Positions 22,121-32,479 of a stretch of DNA of 64,000 nt are shown here, one piece after another. The stretch is from NCBI GenBank assembly GCA_022559845.1, contig CM040128.1:226161643-226225642 (forward strand), written 5' to 3'. The notes beneath the pieces were generated by a model. That model had not been told where the DNA came from, made no database searches, and worked only from the letters and a program-made list of their open reading frames with translations. The first letter of the stretch is position 1; each line of letters starts with the position of its first letter. A program made the position numbers and the translations under genes. This DNA is from Amorphophallus konjac. Its lineage: Eukaryota > Streptophyta > Magnoliopsida > Alismatales > Araceae.

Positions 22121-22563
22121 CATTAGGTTTGTTTAGGGTCTGTGTGAGTCTTTGTTTCGTCTGGTTTGTTTGTCGAGTGCATTATGTGTCTGTGCATACG
22201 TTGAGTCGAGTCGGTTTTGTGCGCTTGCGTTGTTAGTCCCTTTTGAGTATGAGACTTGTCGGACTGTTGGGATCGGTTCTACTCCACATATCGGATCTAG
22301 TCACATAAGGGACCCGTGGTGATTCCTAGTGAGTCTTTGAGTCGCCTCCCTCATTTGAGAGTGACCCCACCCCGGAGTGTCCACCTCTAGCCTCATTCCC
22401 ATGGCAGCGTGTGCATATCAAATCTATACGGGATGGGCAGGTGTCGATTACTTGGAGTGGAGCGTACTCCGCGCTTCCAGGTTCGGTGACGCATCCGCCG
22501 GAGCTACTCGAGCAGCCGCACCCCTTACACGACGGGGTCGAGTTCTTCCCACCCGGGGAGAAT
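22121..22563 (+). pseudogene. Internal B bridge and pol-end remnant with polypurine tract
   Basis: Parallel to 17902-18321. A TG-rich bridge is followed by a block matching E1 pol near 890-1050. It ends in CACCCGGGGAGAAT immediately before LTR B. This shows that internal B lost the rest of pol by deletion. Confidence 0.7.
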
Positions 22564-24212
22564 TGATGGGGACATCAGAGCAAGAGCATTGACATTTTAA
22601 TTTGCATTTGTGTCCTTTAGTTTATTTTTATATCCTTGCGAAAGTATATGTGCAATTGTAAGGCTTTATAAGCCAATGTGTCATTCCCTTGGATTCTTTG
22701 GGTTTTTGTGCAAATTGTCAATAGGTTCAGCAAGGGGGCCCTCACTCCTTCCCCATTGGTTCACATAAGCCATATGGGTCCATGTGTGGTTAATTAAAGT
22801 CCTAGGTGGCATCTAGAAGGTTTGACAAGTCATGGGAGACAATTGGACCAAAAAGTCCAAGATGCTTACCATATAGTCAAGGGGGCGCCCCCCCCCCTTA
22901 ATACTAGTTTAATGTTGTTCCAAATCACATGGGAGAAATAGATTTGAACTCCCTCTTTTATCGCTCCTAACCCTAGATCTGAGGTCATTATGACTCTTTT
23001 TACATTATTATAAATACCATGTATTTCCATTTTAATAGAATTAATGAAGTGAAAATTTGGCATTTGCTCCAAGGAAGGGTGCACCCCTCTCCCTCTCTCC
23101 CTTGTTCTTCTTCCTCCTCCAGCCCTCTAGGGTGTGAATCCCATTCTCCTTAGCCCCTCGGACTTCCATTTCTTCCGCCGCCGCCATCGCACCGCCGTCA
23201 CGCCACTGCCAGCATCGCCGGATTCTATCTACATCAGGACAGAAGCTCATCTCTAGATTTTTATCTCTGGTTCTTGTTGTCTGGTCGATCCCTAATTTTT
23301 AGGGTTTGTTCTGTCCATCTCCCATAACCTCCAGTTCAAATTTCGTGTCATTTGGACTACATTTGGTATTTTGCCCGTTTTTATTGTTCCCCCCCTGTAA
23401 TCAGTCATTCTGAAGATCTACGGGATAGAGTGACCTTGTTGTAATTTTCCCATCCACTTATAAATTTCTAAAAAAATCAAAACAATTCCTCAGTGTTCCT
23501 CACATATACCCCCTTCCACCATAATTTTCGTGGAGTCCAGAAAAATCATTTCCCCTTCGGTCAAAGGTCAGTCTCAGGAAAAACACAGTCTACCCTGTGT
23601 GTCTGTCAGTCCGGGTCAGAAATAAAACAATCTTACAGTCATCCTCATTTTCAATCCGTCTACTAGATGGAGCTTTAAAACACATATGTTGTAGTTCTTT
23701 GAGTGCTCTTTCCAACGGTACCAGCCACGCCTCGATCTGCCTCCGGATCTGAGCCACATAATTCTTGCAGCCGAGGCGTGCAGATCTGTTCCCTATGTAG
23801 GTCTAAAATTGCAGTCCGGGAATAATTCGTGCAAAATTATTAAAAGTCAACTTCTGGAACCGCCACTTCAGGGAGTCGATCAGGGACATCCCGCCATCGT
23901 CCCAGCCAAGCGGCGCCTTTAGAAGACCTCAGGAGGGCGTCGTTCCTTTGGAATCCGCACCTTGCTGTCCAGCGAGTCAGAACTGAGTTGGTGCAGTACC
24001 GAGTCGGCGCAGGACCGAGTCGGACAAGCAGGCCGAGTTCGTGCCGTACGTACCTCCAGATTGCTGCCCGTCAACCCAGGGTCGGTCCTCCCGGGCCCCA
24101 CTTGTACCCCTTTACCTCCCTGTGTGGAGTGGGCAATAGATTTCACTGTTGTAACTAAATTTTTACCGTTGTTATCGAGAGTTACCGTACTTGGCCGGGA
24201 ACGTCTTCCCCA
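22564..24212 (+). repeat. LTR B, first part
   Basis: Starts TGATGGGGACATC and matches LTR A throughout. TATA box at about 23005-23017. It is interrupted by E5 after CTTCCCCA. The last five bases (CCCCA, 24208-24212) are the E5 target site. The LTR resumes at 36238. Confidence 0.9.
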
Positions 24213-24553
24213 TGTTGTGCCCCTTAGGCGCAAGCATGTGCTATGTGTTTTGATGATAGCAATGCTATTTTGTTTTGATGATAGCAACACAGTGAGTGCT
24301 TTGGATATTGTTTAGACAGCATCATGAAATGTGTTTTGATATAATGATGGCATGTTGATTTGAATGCATATGACTTATTATGTTCTGTGGAGAATGCATG
24401 AGTGTGCCCTGTCTGATCTATTCATTGCTATAGTTTTTGCGTTTAGCATACTCTGCATCAGTGGCATTTGTTGTTTATATAGATGCATTGCATTCTGTCA
24501 GATGTCATGTTTCTGCATGTCTCACTTTGTGCATAGGCTAGATAGCATTGGCC

Positions 24554-26736
24554 AAGTCTATACATTGGCTGTCGGTTGCAAAGTCTACACATCAGACTAC
24601 ATTATGCATGTTTGAGTTGAAGTCTATACAGAGTCTGCATCCTCTAAAGTCTGTACATCTGATTGCCTTTGCTTTGGTCAAGTCTGTACAGCCAGGGAGA
24701 CTGTTAAGTCTATACATTCCTTCACGGTAGCTGGCACGAGGTGAAGTCTGTACAATGGTCTTAACTTTCCAAGTCTGTACATTGGCCTCCATGCCTCAAG
24801 TCTCTACATCGGATTGTTTGGCCAAGTCTGTACAGCCAACGCCTTCATTGATTCCAAGTCTGGACACTGATCTTCAGGCGTTCCAAGTATGCACATTGAT
24901 TCAGGTTCTCCAAGTCTATACAATGAAGTCTGAACATTACATTTGCATTCACAATGTCTTCACACCTGAAGTCTATACATTGTATCGTTCACATCTGCAA
25001 GTCTAGACATTGGAAAGTCTATACAGACTTCAGCGTCTCATTTAGCGTCTAAGGCAAAGTCTACACGTCGCTACAGTAACGCTAGTCTATACATTGTCCT
25101 AGGCTAAGTGTGTACAACGTCTCATTCATGCTTTGATTAATGAAGTCTGTACATCAGTCTCCACATTCTAAGTCTGTACAGCCGTTGGGTTTGGACTCAG
25201 AGTCTGTACACTCGATTCACCTTTGAATTGGTCAAGTGTGTACACTCCTTCACTGTAGCTTTCATGTATCCAAAGTCTACACATCGTGAAAGTCTATACA
25301 TTCATCACTGACCTTCATTCAAGGCAAAGTCTATACATTGGGGTCTTTCCCTATGTTTCTTAAGTGAAGTCTGTACATTCGTTTCTGAAGCCTGAAGTCT
25401 ATACAGTCCAGCCTATTCCTACGTTCAAGGTTTCAGCTACACTCTAAGTCTGTACAGCCACTCCTTGAGCATCAAGTCTATACATTGGCCGTTGTTCTTC
25501 AAAGTCTGTACATTGGGCTTTCACATGAAGTCTGTACATCCGTTTGTCCTGCATTGTTCATCAAGTCTGTACAGCCGTTCACTGTTGAAGTCTATACACT
25601 AGTCGGTAGAAAGTCTGTACACTGGCTTCTATCTTCAAAGTCTATACAGCGACTGTCTTCACATTTGAAGTCTGTACACCGACTCTCTTCATGTCCCTAA
25701 AGTATGTACATCCACATTGGAATTTGAAGTCTGTACACTGACTCGTTTCATTTCCTCAGAGTCTGTACATCCACAGTGAAATCCAAAGTCTGCACATTGG
25801 TCTTCACATCGAAAGCCTATACATTGCTGGATGATCAAGTCTGTACATTGGGGGGCTTTTCCTACGCTTGGCCAAGTCTATACACTCATACCTTTCCCTA
25901 CGTTTTGCTGGCCAAGTCTATACATCGCTGAGTCTGTACATTGCTTACAGCTCACTCGTTCAAAGCCTAAAGTATGTACATCGGCTTCACTCATTCAAGT
26001 CTGTACATCCACAGTGGAACTTCGAAGTCTGTACACTGCTTGAGCCTCAACAAGTATGTACAGCGAGTCCCTTCTCATCTGAAGTCTGAACATTGCTTTA
26101 CACTCTAGCAACTCCATACACTGCTTCAGATCTGATTCATCATGTCTATACATTGGTTTTGAGTGAGCATAGTCAAGTATGTACACTGCTTGAGCCTCAA
26201 CAAGTCTGTACATCGCCTTAAGCGTTTCAAGTCTATTCATTGGCTCAAGCTTCCAAGTCTGTACACTGGTTCAAAGTCTACACAACGCCTCTTTGATTCT
26301 AAGTCTATACATTCATTTTAAGGCAAAGTCTGTACATTGCCTTTGTGCTTCAAAGCCTGTCGATTGAAGAGTCTACACACTGGTTGTTCACACGTCCCTG
26401 TAGTCTGAAGTCTCTACATTGCATATAAGCATGAAAGTCTGTACAGCGGGCAAGTGTGTACATCCATCAGTGAACACATCAAGTCTATACACCGCATGTG
26501 TTCAACTGATCTTCATGAAGTCTATACACCGCGTGTGTTCAGCTGTGTTTCATGAAGTCTATACATCGCTTGCCTTCATCCGATCATCATGAAGTCTACA
26601 CAGCGCTTGCCTTCATCTGAGGTTTATGAAGCCTTTGTATTCATTAAGTCTATACACTGCGTTGTGCATACTTTACATTGCTTTTGCCTTCACAGCAAAG
26701 TCTATACAATGCTTTGCATTCTTCAGAGTCTGTACA
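24554..26736 (+). repeat. Spaced array of about 70 AAGTCTRTACA motifs in E5 U3
   Basis: The 11-mer AAGTCT(A/G)TACA, with variants such as AAGTATGTACA, AAGTGTGTACA and AAGTCTACACA, recurs on average every 31 bases. It is usually followed by TTGG, TCCG, CCG or GCC. The 12-30 bases between motifs are mostly unrelated, so this is not an ordinary tandem repeat. All copies share one orientation. The array lies upstream of the TATA box, so it is U3. In the 3' LTR the same array would be transcribed near the 3' end of the RNA. Confidence 0.9.
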
Positions 26737-26935
26737 GGGTTTAGACTTAAACTGATAGCTTAATCCGATACTCTTGTCTGTCTGACAGGGACTGAAGAGG
26801 CTATTGAAGAGCACGTGATCCGAGGTGCCTGGCTCGTGATCCAAGGATGGACGAGATACCAGGATGCTGACACGTGGCCAAATGTTTGGGCGAGAGCTGT
26901 GGAAGCCACACTCGCCCTAGCTGCTGCTGCTGCTG

Positions 26936-26947
26936 CTATATATATGT
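26936..26947 (+). promoter_or_regulatory. TATA box of E5 5' LTR
   Basis: GCTATATATATG directly follows a run of GCT triplets. The 3' LTR copy is at 35217. Confidence 0.8.
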
Positions 26948-26999
26948 GTCTTCATCCTCTGTAGAAGAAGGCAATTGAGTGATCGTGATCGAAGCCTGG

Positions 27000-27190
27000 G
27001 AGCAGAAGAAGAGAAGAAAAAGCAGAGAGCAGAAGCTGAGAGAAGAAAAAAGAGAAAAAGGAGAGAGAGCTTCCACGATCCAACAGAATAAAAGAAAAAG
27101 AGAAAGAGAGAAAAGTAGAACAGAGATCGAGAGAAGAAGAGAAGTGCAGTAGAGAAGAAAGAGAGAGAGAGAGAGTGAAGAAAGAGAGTG
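27000..27190 (+). other. GA-rich leader after E5 TATA box
   Basis: Nearly pure purine sequence (GAAGAAGAG, GAGAGAGAG, AAAAAGAGAAAAAGG) directly downstream of the promoter. E7 has the equivalent CT-rich tract on the plus strand next to its own TATA box. The minus-strand ORF across it is a composition artefact. Confidence 0.7.
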
Positions 27191-27355
27191 AGATCGAGGG
27201 AGATCTGTTCTTGATGGAACGTGGATCAAATCCAGGCCATCCAGCTCTTTAAGAGCCACATTGTGCTTCATTGCTTACAGCTTTCCGATTGCTGTCTTGT
27301 TCTATTTTCTGTTTTCTATTTTACATCTTTGTTCAAGCTGTTAGTCAGCGGATTG

Positions 27356-27591
27356 CAGAGGTGCTGCCTCTGGACGGCTAAGCTGTATTGCCCAGCGGTT
27401 TGCAGTGGAGGATTCCACTGGACAGCAAGCTGTGTTGCTCAGCGGGGCGACGAGGATTCCTCGGACGGCAAGCTGTGTTGCCCAGCGGTTGTAAGGCAAG
27501 CTGTGATGCCCAGCTGTTCAAGCTGTGAGTCAGCGGAAGCCACACTCGGTTTGAGTGTGGGGTGGATGTAGGTCTGCTGGACCGAACCACC
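27356..27591 (+). other. Serial hairpins and paired U5 hairpin module of E5
   Basis: Perfect small hairpins follow one another: CAGAGG/CCTCTG (27356-27372), CAGTGG/CCACTG (27403-27420), AGCAA/TTGCT (27424-27439), CGAGG/CCTCG (27451-27463), GGCAA/TTGCC (27467-27482) and GGCA/TGCC (27495-27510). Then CCACACTC/GAGTGTGG (27540-27560) abuts GGTGG (27561-27565). GGTGG can pair with CCACC (27587-27591) around an inner GGTC/GACC hairpin (27571-27583). The module recurs in E6 and E7 with different stems. Confidence 0.75.
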
Positions 27592-27953
27592 TAAAAACCC
27601 ATTGTGCAGTGGTTTAATATATTTGTGGTTTGCTTCCGTTAGATGATTGATTAGGGGCGCACTAAGTGTTGGCTTTCTGGTTGAGCAGAAAAGTTGATTA
27701 GCTCTCTTAGAGTGTCTTAATCTGTTAAGTAATCGAAATTCAAATTGAGGTATAGTTCGTCTAACTTGTCTTGTTAGAGTGCTCACTGTCTGTTTGTTTA
27801 ATTCCGCATCTGCTAATTAGTCTTCCAGATTTGATAAATCTGTCTAGTTAGCATTTTAAATAGTTAGTGAGCCTAATATTTTAATTGGGTGAAAGTTTTT
27901 ATAGGCCATATTCATTCACCCCCCCTCTGAATACTTGCACCGAACCCAACACT

Positions 27954-27965
27954 TGGTATCAGAGC
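27954..27965 (+). other. E5 primer-binding site (initiator Met)
   Basis: TGGTATCAGAGC begins two bases after the 5' LTR end. Confidence 0.95.
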
Positions 27966-28160
27966 GGTCTCTGACTTAACAGATCTAACAATCTGCAGAG
28001 GATCCTGTTAGTGTTTGGTGCATTTCAGAGTGGGTCTTTTAAAATCGTGTGTTGCTTCATTGACTTGTGCTTTGCTTTGCTCATCTGTTTTTGGTGTTAT
28101 TTGAGTTGATTCATTGTGCTTAATTAGTGTTCTTCCTAGAACTCTTATTCTGTCTAAAGC

Positions 28161-30128
28161 ATGAAACTCACTGTTGGTCCTCCGAAGTTTGAAGGTTCGG
28201 GTTTCTACAATTGGTTTAATTAGTTCAGAGAATATGTGATGCAAACTAATCCAGATCTGTGGATAGTCATTGCACACAGTTCCTATGAAGTTCCAAAGGA
28301 TGAATCCTTATGGAAAACTTCAGACAGACAAAAATTCTCTGATAATCAGAAGGCCCTGGAGCTAACTCAAAGGGCTATAAACACTAACAAGTTTCCATGT
28401 GTAGTTAATTGCTTCAGTGCCTCCGAAGTGGTCGAAATGATAGCAAGCAGCAGAACCCATGATAAAGTGAATTGTCTCATGGCAACAGAAGAAGACGAAG
28501 ATTATGAGGAGGACACTTCATCACAGGTAAACTCTGATACTAATAATTTTTCTCTGGAAAATATGATTGAATTGAATGAGCATTTATTGAATAAATATGA
28601 TAGACTGAAATCTGAAAAGAGAAAAATAAGAAAAGAAATGTTGCATGAGGTTAGAAGTCTGAAAGCTGAAAATGAAAACTTGAAATCTGACATGAATAAA
28701 GAAAAAGATGAGTTGAACAAGTTGAAATCTGAGAATGAAGATCTTAGAAACAAACTCATCAGTGAAGATAATTCTTGTAAAGCATGTGCCATTCTCGAAG
28801 ACATGATTAATGATTTTGATTCTGATGACAGTTTTCAAAAGGAACAAATCAAATCTCTAAAGGAAGAAAGTGTCTACTTGAAAGATCAAAATAAAAAGTT
28901 GATGGTTCTGAATATTGTTTTCTCTGAAAGATGGATGACAATTGAAAAAGAAAAATCTGTTTTGAAAGAGTTTATCAATTGCAGTGACGAAGAAATTACT
29001 AGCTTTGTAATACACACTGCTGATTTGGAAAAAGAACTTTGTATGTTAAAAAAAAAACTGGCTAGTTATGAGAAGGAGAAAGTTGATTCAGAAAATCTTA
29101 TAATCTCCTTGGAAAATAAAATTATTGAGCTGAATAGTACTTCATCTAAGTTGGCCAAGGATAAAGGCAAGATGAAAATGTTTCTGGAAGATGAAGTGAG
29201 TAGTCAAAGTGAAAGGGTGGAAAGTAGCTTTGGAGTTAAGAATGGTATTAGAAACCTGCTATACACCACATTTGTGCCGAGTTCTAAAGTACCTGGTCCC
29301 TCAAATAAATCATTGAAAGAAGCTGCTGCTCATGAAATTCAAAAACGAAATAAAAATCAGAAAACCCCCAAAACTCAAAGGAACAATCTGCATGCTAAAA
29401 ACTCAAACTCATTTGATAAGTGCCATGTTTGAAATAAATCTAATGGTTCTTGTTCTTGTCATTATTGTGGTAAGCATGGACACTTTATGAGTGAGTGTTT
29501 TGTGATGAAACAAGATGACAGAAAGCATGCTAGAAAAGTTCTGTCTGATCAGAAAAAGGGTAATCTGAATGTTAAAGAATTTCATGCTAGAAATCATGCT
29601 TCTAGGAGAAAGAATCTAAATTGTTTTTGTTGTGGGAAGTTTGGTCACATTGCTGCTCAATGTTGGCAGAATCCGAGAAAGAGATTCAATTTTGAATTTG
29701 TTAATTTCCATGTTAATAAGGATGCTTTTGATAGAAATAATATTGGTTCCAAAGGTAAGCACACAAGGTGCTTCGAATGTGGGAGGCATGGCCACACAGT
29801 CAAGGACTGTTGGCATGTACAAGGAAGTAGATTTAATTTCAAATCTGTAAAATTTCCTGCTCCCAATGCTGCTAGTAAGAAACAAAATGTCCATGTAAAC
29901 AACAGAACATTTCATGCTAAGTTTCATAGGTTTCATGCTGCTGTTGATATGCACCATAGGATCAGAAAATCTGCTGTTTCATGTAGATATTGTGGTAAAC
30001 TTGGTCACTCTATGGACGATTGTTTTCTGATGAAATTTGATGATCACATTGCTAAAAGACTATTTAGAACACCTGTTAGGGCTAATGCAGGACCCAAGGC
30101 TGCTTGGGTCCCTGCAGGATCAAATTGA
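28161..30128 (+). pseudogene. E5 Gag: UBN2-like domain, coiled coil and four CCHC knuckles; two in-frame stops
   Basis: Structural polyprotein of a Copia/Sirevirus-like element, forming cytoplasmic particles and binding RNA. One frame runs from the ATG at 28161 to 30128 (655 codons), broken only by TAG at 28221-28223 and TGA at 29430-29432. The N-terminus has the UBN2/DUF4219 signature (PPKFEGSGFYNW) and ends near CFSASEVVEMI. An abrupt CLMA plus acidic stretch follows. Then comes a Lys/Glu-rich coiled coil of about 250 residues (about 28560-29200). Four CX2CX4HX4C knuckles follow between about 29455 and 30020: CHYCGKHGHFMSEC, CFCCGKFGHIAAQC, CFECGRHGHTVKDC and CRYCGKLGHSMDDC. The last residues are GPKAAWVPAGSN. 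In autonomous relatives a GPKxxWVPK-type motif lies close to the start of pol; here nothing coding follows. Whether the stops are tolerated or mark decay cannot be judged. Confidence 0.9.
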
Positions 30129-30144
30129 TTGACATGCTGCAAGT

Positions 30145-30184
30145 GTGCCTTGGTGGGAGAAATAAAAGGGGTTAACCAAGGCAC
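30145..30184 (+). other. Post-gag hairpin 1 of E5
   Basis: GTGCCTTGGT (30145-30154) and ACCAAGGCAC (30175-30184) form a perfect 10-bp stem, 17 bases after the gag stop. The loop contains AAATAAAAGGGG. E7 has a 7-bp counterpart on its minus strand at 54003-54049. E6 keeps the left arm and loop at about 39295-39330. Confidence 0.7.
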
Positions 30185-32479
30185 TCAACAAGAAAACCCC
30201 AGGATACTCCATTTCAGGTCAGTTCTGAACTTTGCTTTAAATTCCATTATCTGAAATTGTGAGCATGAAAATTATGAATTTCATATTGATTTGCTTGATT
30301 GATTGTTGATGATCTCTTCATGTCTAGCTGATCAGTCTGCATTCCAGACTCAGCTACTGAATTTTACTTTGCATATATCTGATGCTCTTCTCTCACTGAT
30401 TATTGCACTGAATAAATGGGCTGTTAGATGCTCTGCACAATCATTTTTACAGTCGATGCTTTATATGAACCTTGTGTCAATGGACTGCATGCTTGTTGTT
30501 GAATGCATAACTTGCTGATTGTGAATAGTTCTTCAGTGTATAGAGTCAATGCATGTGTCTTGTGTCAATGCATTGCATGCTTGATTACATACTTGGACTG
30601 AGCTTGAATGGGTCAGTTAGTGCATACAGTCAATGCATGTGTCTAGTACTTGCATATATCATCTGCATGACTGTCAATGAAATTGATCAATACATAAAGG
30701 ACTGATTTGCATGACTGTCATTTGCCTATTGTCGTAGACTGCATGTTTTTCAATGCATAATAGGGCTGCTTTGCACTGCATTATCCTTTGCTTAACCCTG
30801 GTATATCAAATGGTATGTTACTAAAAGGCAAGGAAATCTGCCCGGAGGTTTCTACCATGTGTGAGATGGTCTTTGAGACCAGGTTCTCCGCCGAGTACCA
30901 TGGGTCCTATCTTCATGTAGAACAGTGCACTGCATCATATGTTGAAAAATCTGAAAAAGGATGAAAATGCTTATAACTTGGATGCATAAACCTGAATTGA
31001 TTGCATACTTGTCTCATGTATCCTTGGTGCATAGTCTGCATGTAGGACAGTATGTTGCATAGCATATCTCTTGCATCATGATGTCAGGGGGAGCTGAGAG
31101 TTCTATTCAATTCTTGGAATCCTATTCACTTCTTAGTGTTCTCATTGAAATGATTCATATTCTTTGACATCAGTTGCTCATTGAACCATATTGCCAATTG
31201 ATATCTTTCCCCCATCATTTTCACTAAACAACAGCTTTGCATCTGGTTTAGTACATTGAATGGTGATTATTGCAATTGTTCACTTATAAGAATCACACTT
31301 ACAAATTGAAAGGAACTAAAGGTTTAACCTTTATAAATTGGAGAGTTAAGTGTCTGCACTTCAGAATTTGAGATAAAAGAAAACTTTTATAGCTCTTAAT
31401 CTTTGTCTCATGGCTAAAATAGAAAAAGTTTTTGTAATGCCTAAATGTATTGAACTGGATATGTCTAGAACAGGCTAATAAGAGTGTGTACTGATTTTTT
31501 AAACAATCACTCTAAAAGAATTAAGGATAGCAGTAAATAAGATCATTAATGTTAAGAACTGAACACAGTGACAGAGCAATGGCTGATTGCACTGAGAAAC
31601 TGTGAACTCCTCCAAAGAAGCAGGAGAATTCACATGTCATAAGGTGATTCAGAATATCTCTGTTCATAGGGTCAAATCTATAGGGGGAGTCCTCACCAAG
31701 TAACTAAGGGTACTGGCCTCTAATCAAGGTGTACCCTTAATGTCAAAAGTGAAGACTATCCTTTGTGGGTTCTGATCTGAAATAGGTCTAGTAGTTTATG
31801 CCTAGTAACTGGGGGTACCTGCCTCTGATCAAGGTGTACACCTAATGTCAACAGCATAAATGCCACTGATCTATTTACTTAGTTCAGGTTCTGAAAAATT
31901 CAAAAGTGAAAATCAAACTGTTGTAACCCTTCGAAAAATCAACAGTCAATGAGTGAAAATTATTTTCAATACATATTCAAACTGCCATTCTTGATCTTCC
32001 ATGTTTAATCACAAAAGGGTATTATTTCTGACTTATCTATTAATACCATGTGCCCTAGATTCATTGCTATAAATGGAATCTATAAACTCTTTTTCAGGGG
32101 TCAGATGTTTTACTCTAGATTTATCACTGTTAAACCTAAATTTTTGAAACAATTGTATGTTGCTGATTCTTATACTTTAACAATTGTTTATAATCATGCT
32201 TCCTTTCTGAACCTATGATTCAGCTGTTGTCAAGTGACCCTCCTACCTTCTCTACCTTGTTTATCTGTTCATATTCCTTCTCAAAGGGGGAGCATTTATT
32301 TAGGGGGAGAAATAATTCAGGAGGAGTCATACCTTCAGGGGGAGTTTATTGCTCTAGAAGTCACTTGCATGTATACTGCCATGTTGCACTCATGTTATTA
32401 TTGTTCTTCCCTTTTCGATTATGTCAAAGGGGGAGAAAATTTTGTGTGTGACTCACTGTCACTATTTATTACCATCATC
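30185..32479 (+). other. E5 3' non-coding region with repeated polypurine tracts
   Basis: About 2.3 kb with no credible ORF. AGGGGGAG or close versions occur at about 31086, 31682, 32285, 32302, 32336 and 32428, before the true tract at 32480. Extra GGGGGAG tracts upstream of the 3' LTR are a known Sirevirus trait. A conserved hairpin lies at 30867-30881. Confidence 0.75.
30860..30905 (+). other. Post-gag hairpin 2 of E5
   Basis: TGGTCT-TTG-AGACCA (30867-30881) lies between conserved flanks ATGTGTGAG and TTCTCCGCCGAGTACCA. The same flanks with a different stem occur in E6 (39556-39567) and, less strongly, in E7 (minus strand, 53606-53617). Confidence 0.65.

Larger units (their letters stand above)
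24213..27951 (+). repeat. E5 5' LTR (3739 bp)
   Basis: Order: LTR head with TTTTGATGATAGCAA words; about 70 AAGTCTRTACA motifs (24554-26736); GCT microsatellite and TATA box (26936-26947); GA-rich leader (about 27000-27190); serial hairpins (27356-27510); paired U5 hairpin module (27540-27591); end ACCCAACA. An LTR of 3.7 kb is unusually long for a Copia-type element. Confidence 0.95.

Noticed and set aside
24364..26240. Many 60-85 codon ORFs inside the E5 LTR array
   Set aside because: They translate the repeated motif in several frames (for example KSVHW, VYTL words) and have no start context or domain. They are by-products of the repeat.
24554..26736. CRISPR array
   Set aside because: A short constant word with variable spacers looks superficially similar. 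But the motif is only 11 bases, degenerate, spaced irregularly, lies inside a plant LTR and is present identically in both LTRs. No cas genes exist here.
24554..26736. Array of PUF protein sites (TGTANAT) or SBP-box sites (GTAC core)
   Set aside because: Only the G version of the motif contains TGTACA or GTAC. About half the copies have TATACA, so neither known site explains the whole array.
26936..27271. Minus-strand 111-codon Ser/Leu/Phe-rich ORF
   Set aside because: It is the complement of the GA-rich leader, so a compositional artefact, and is mirrored in the other LTR.
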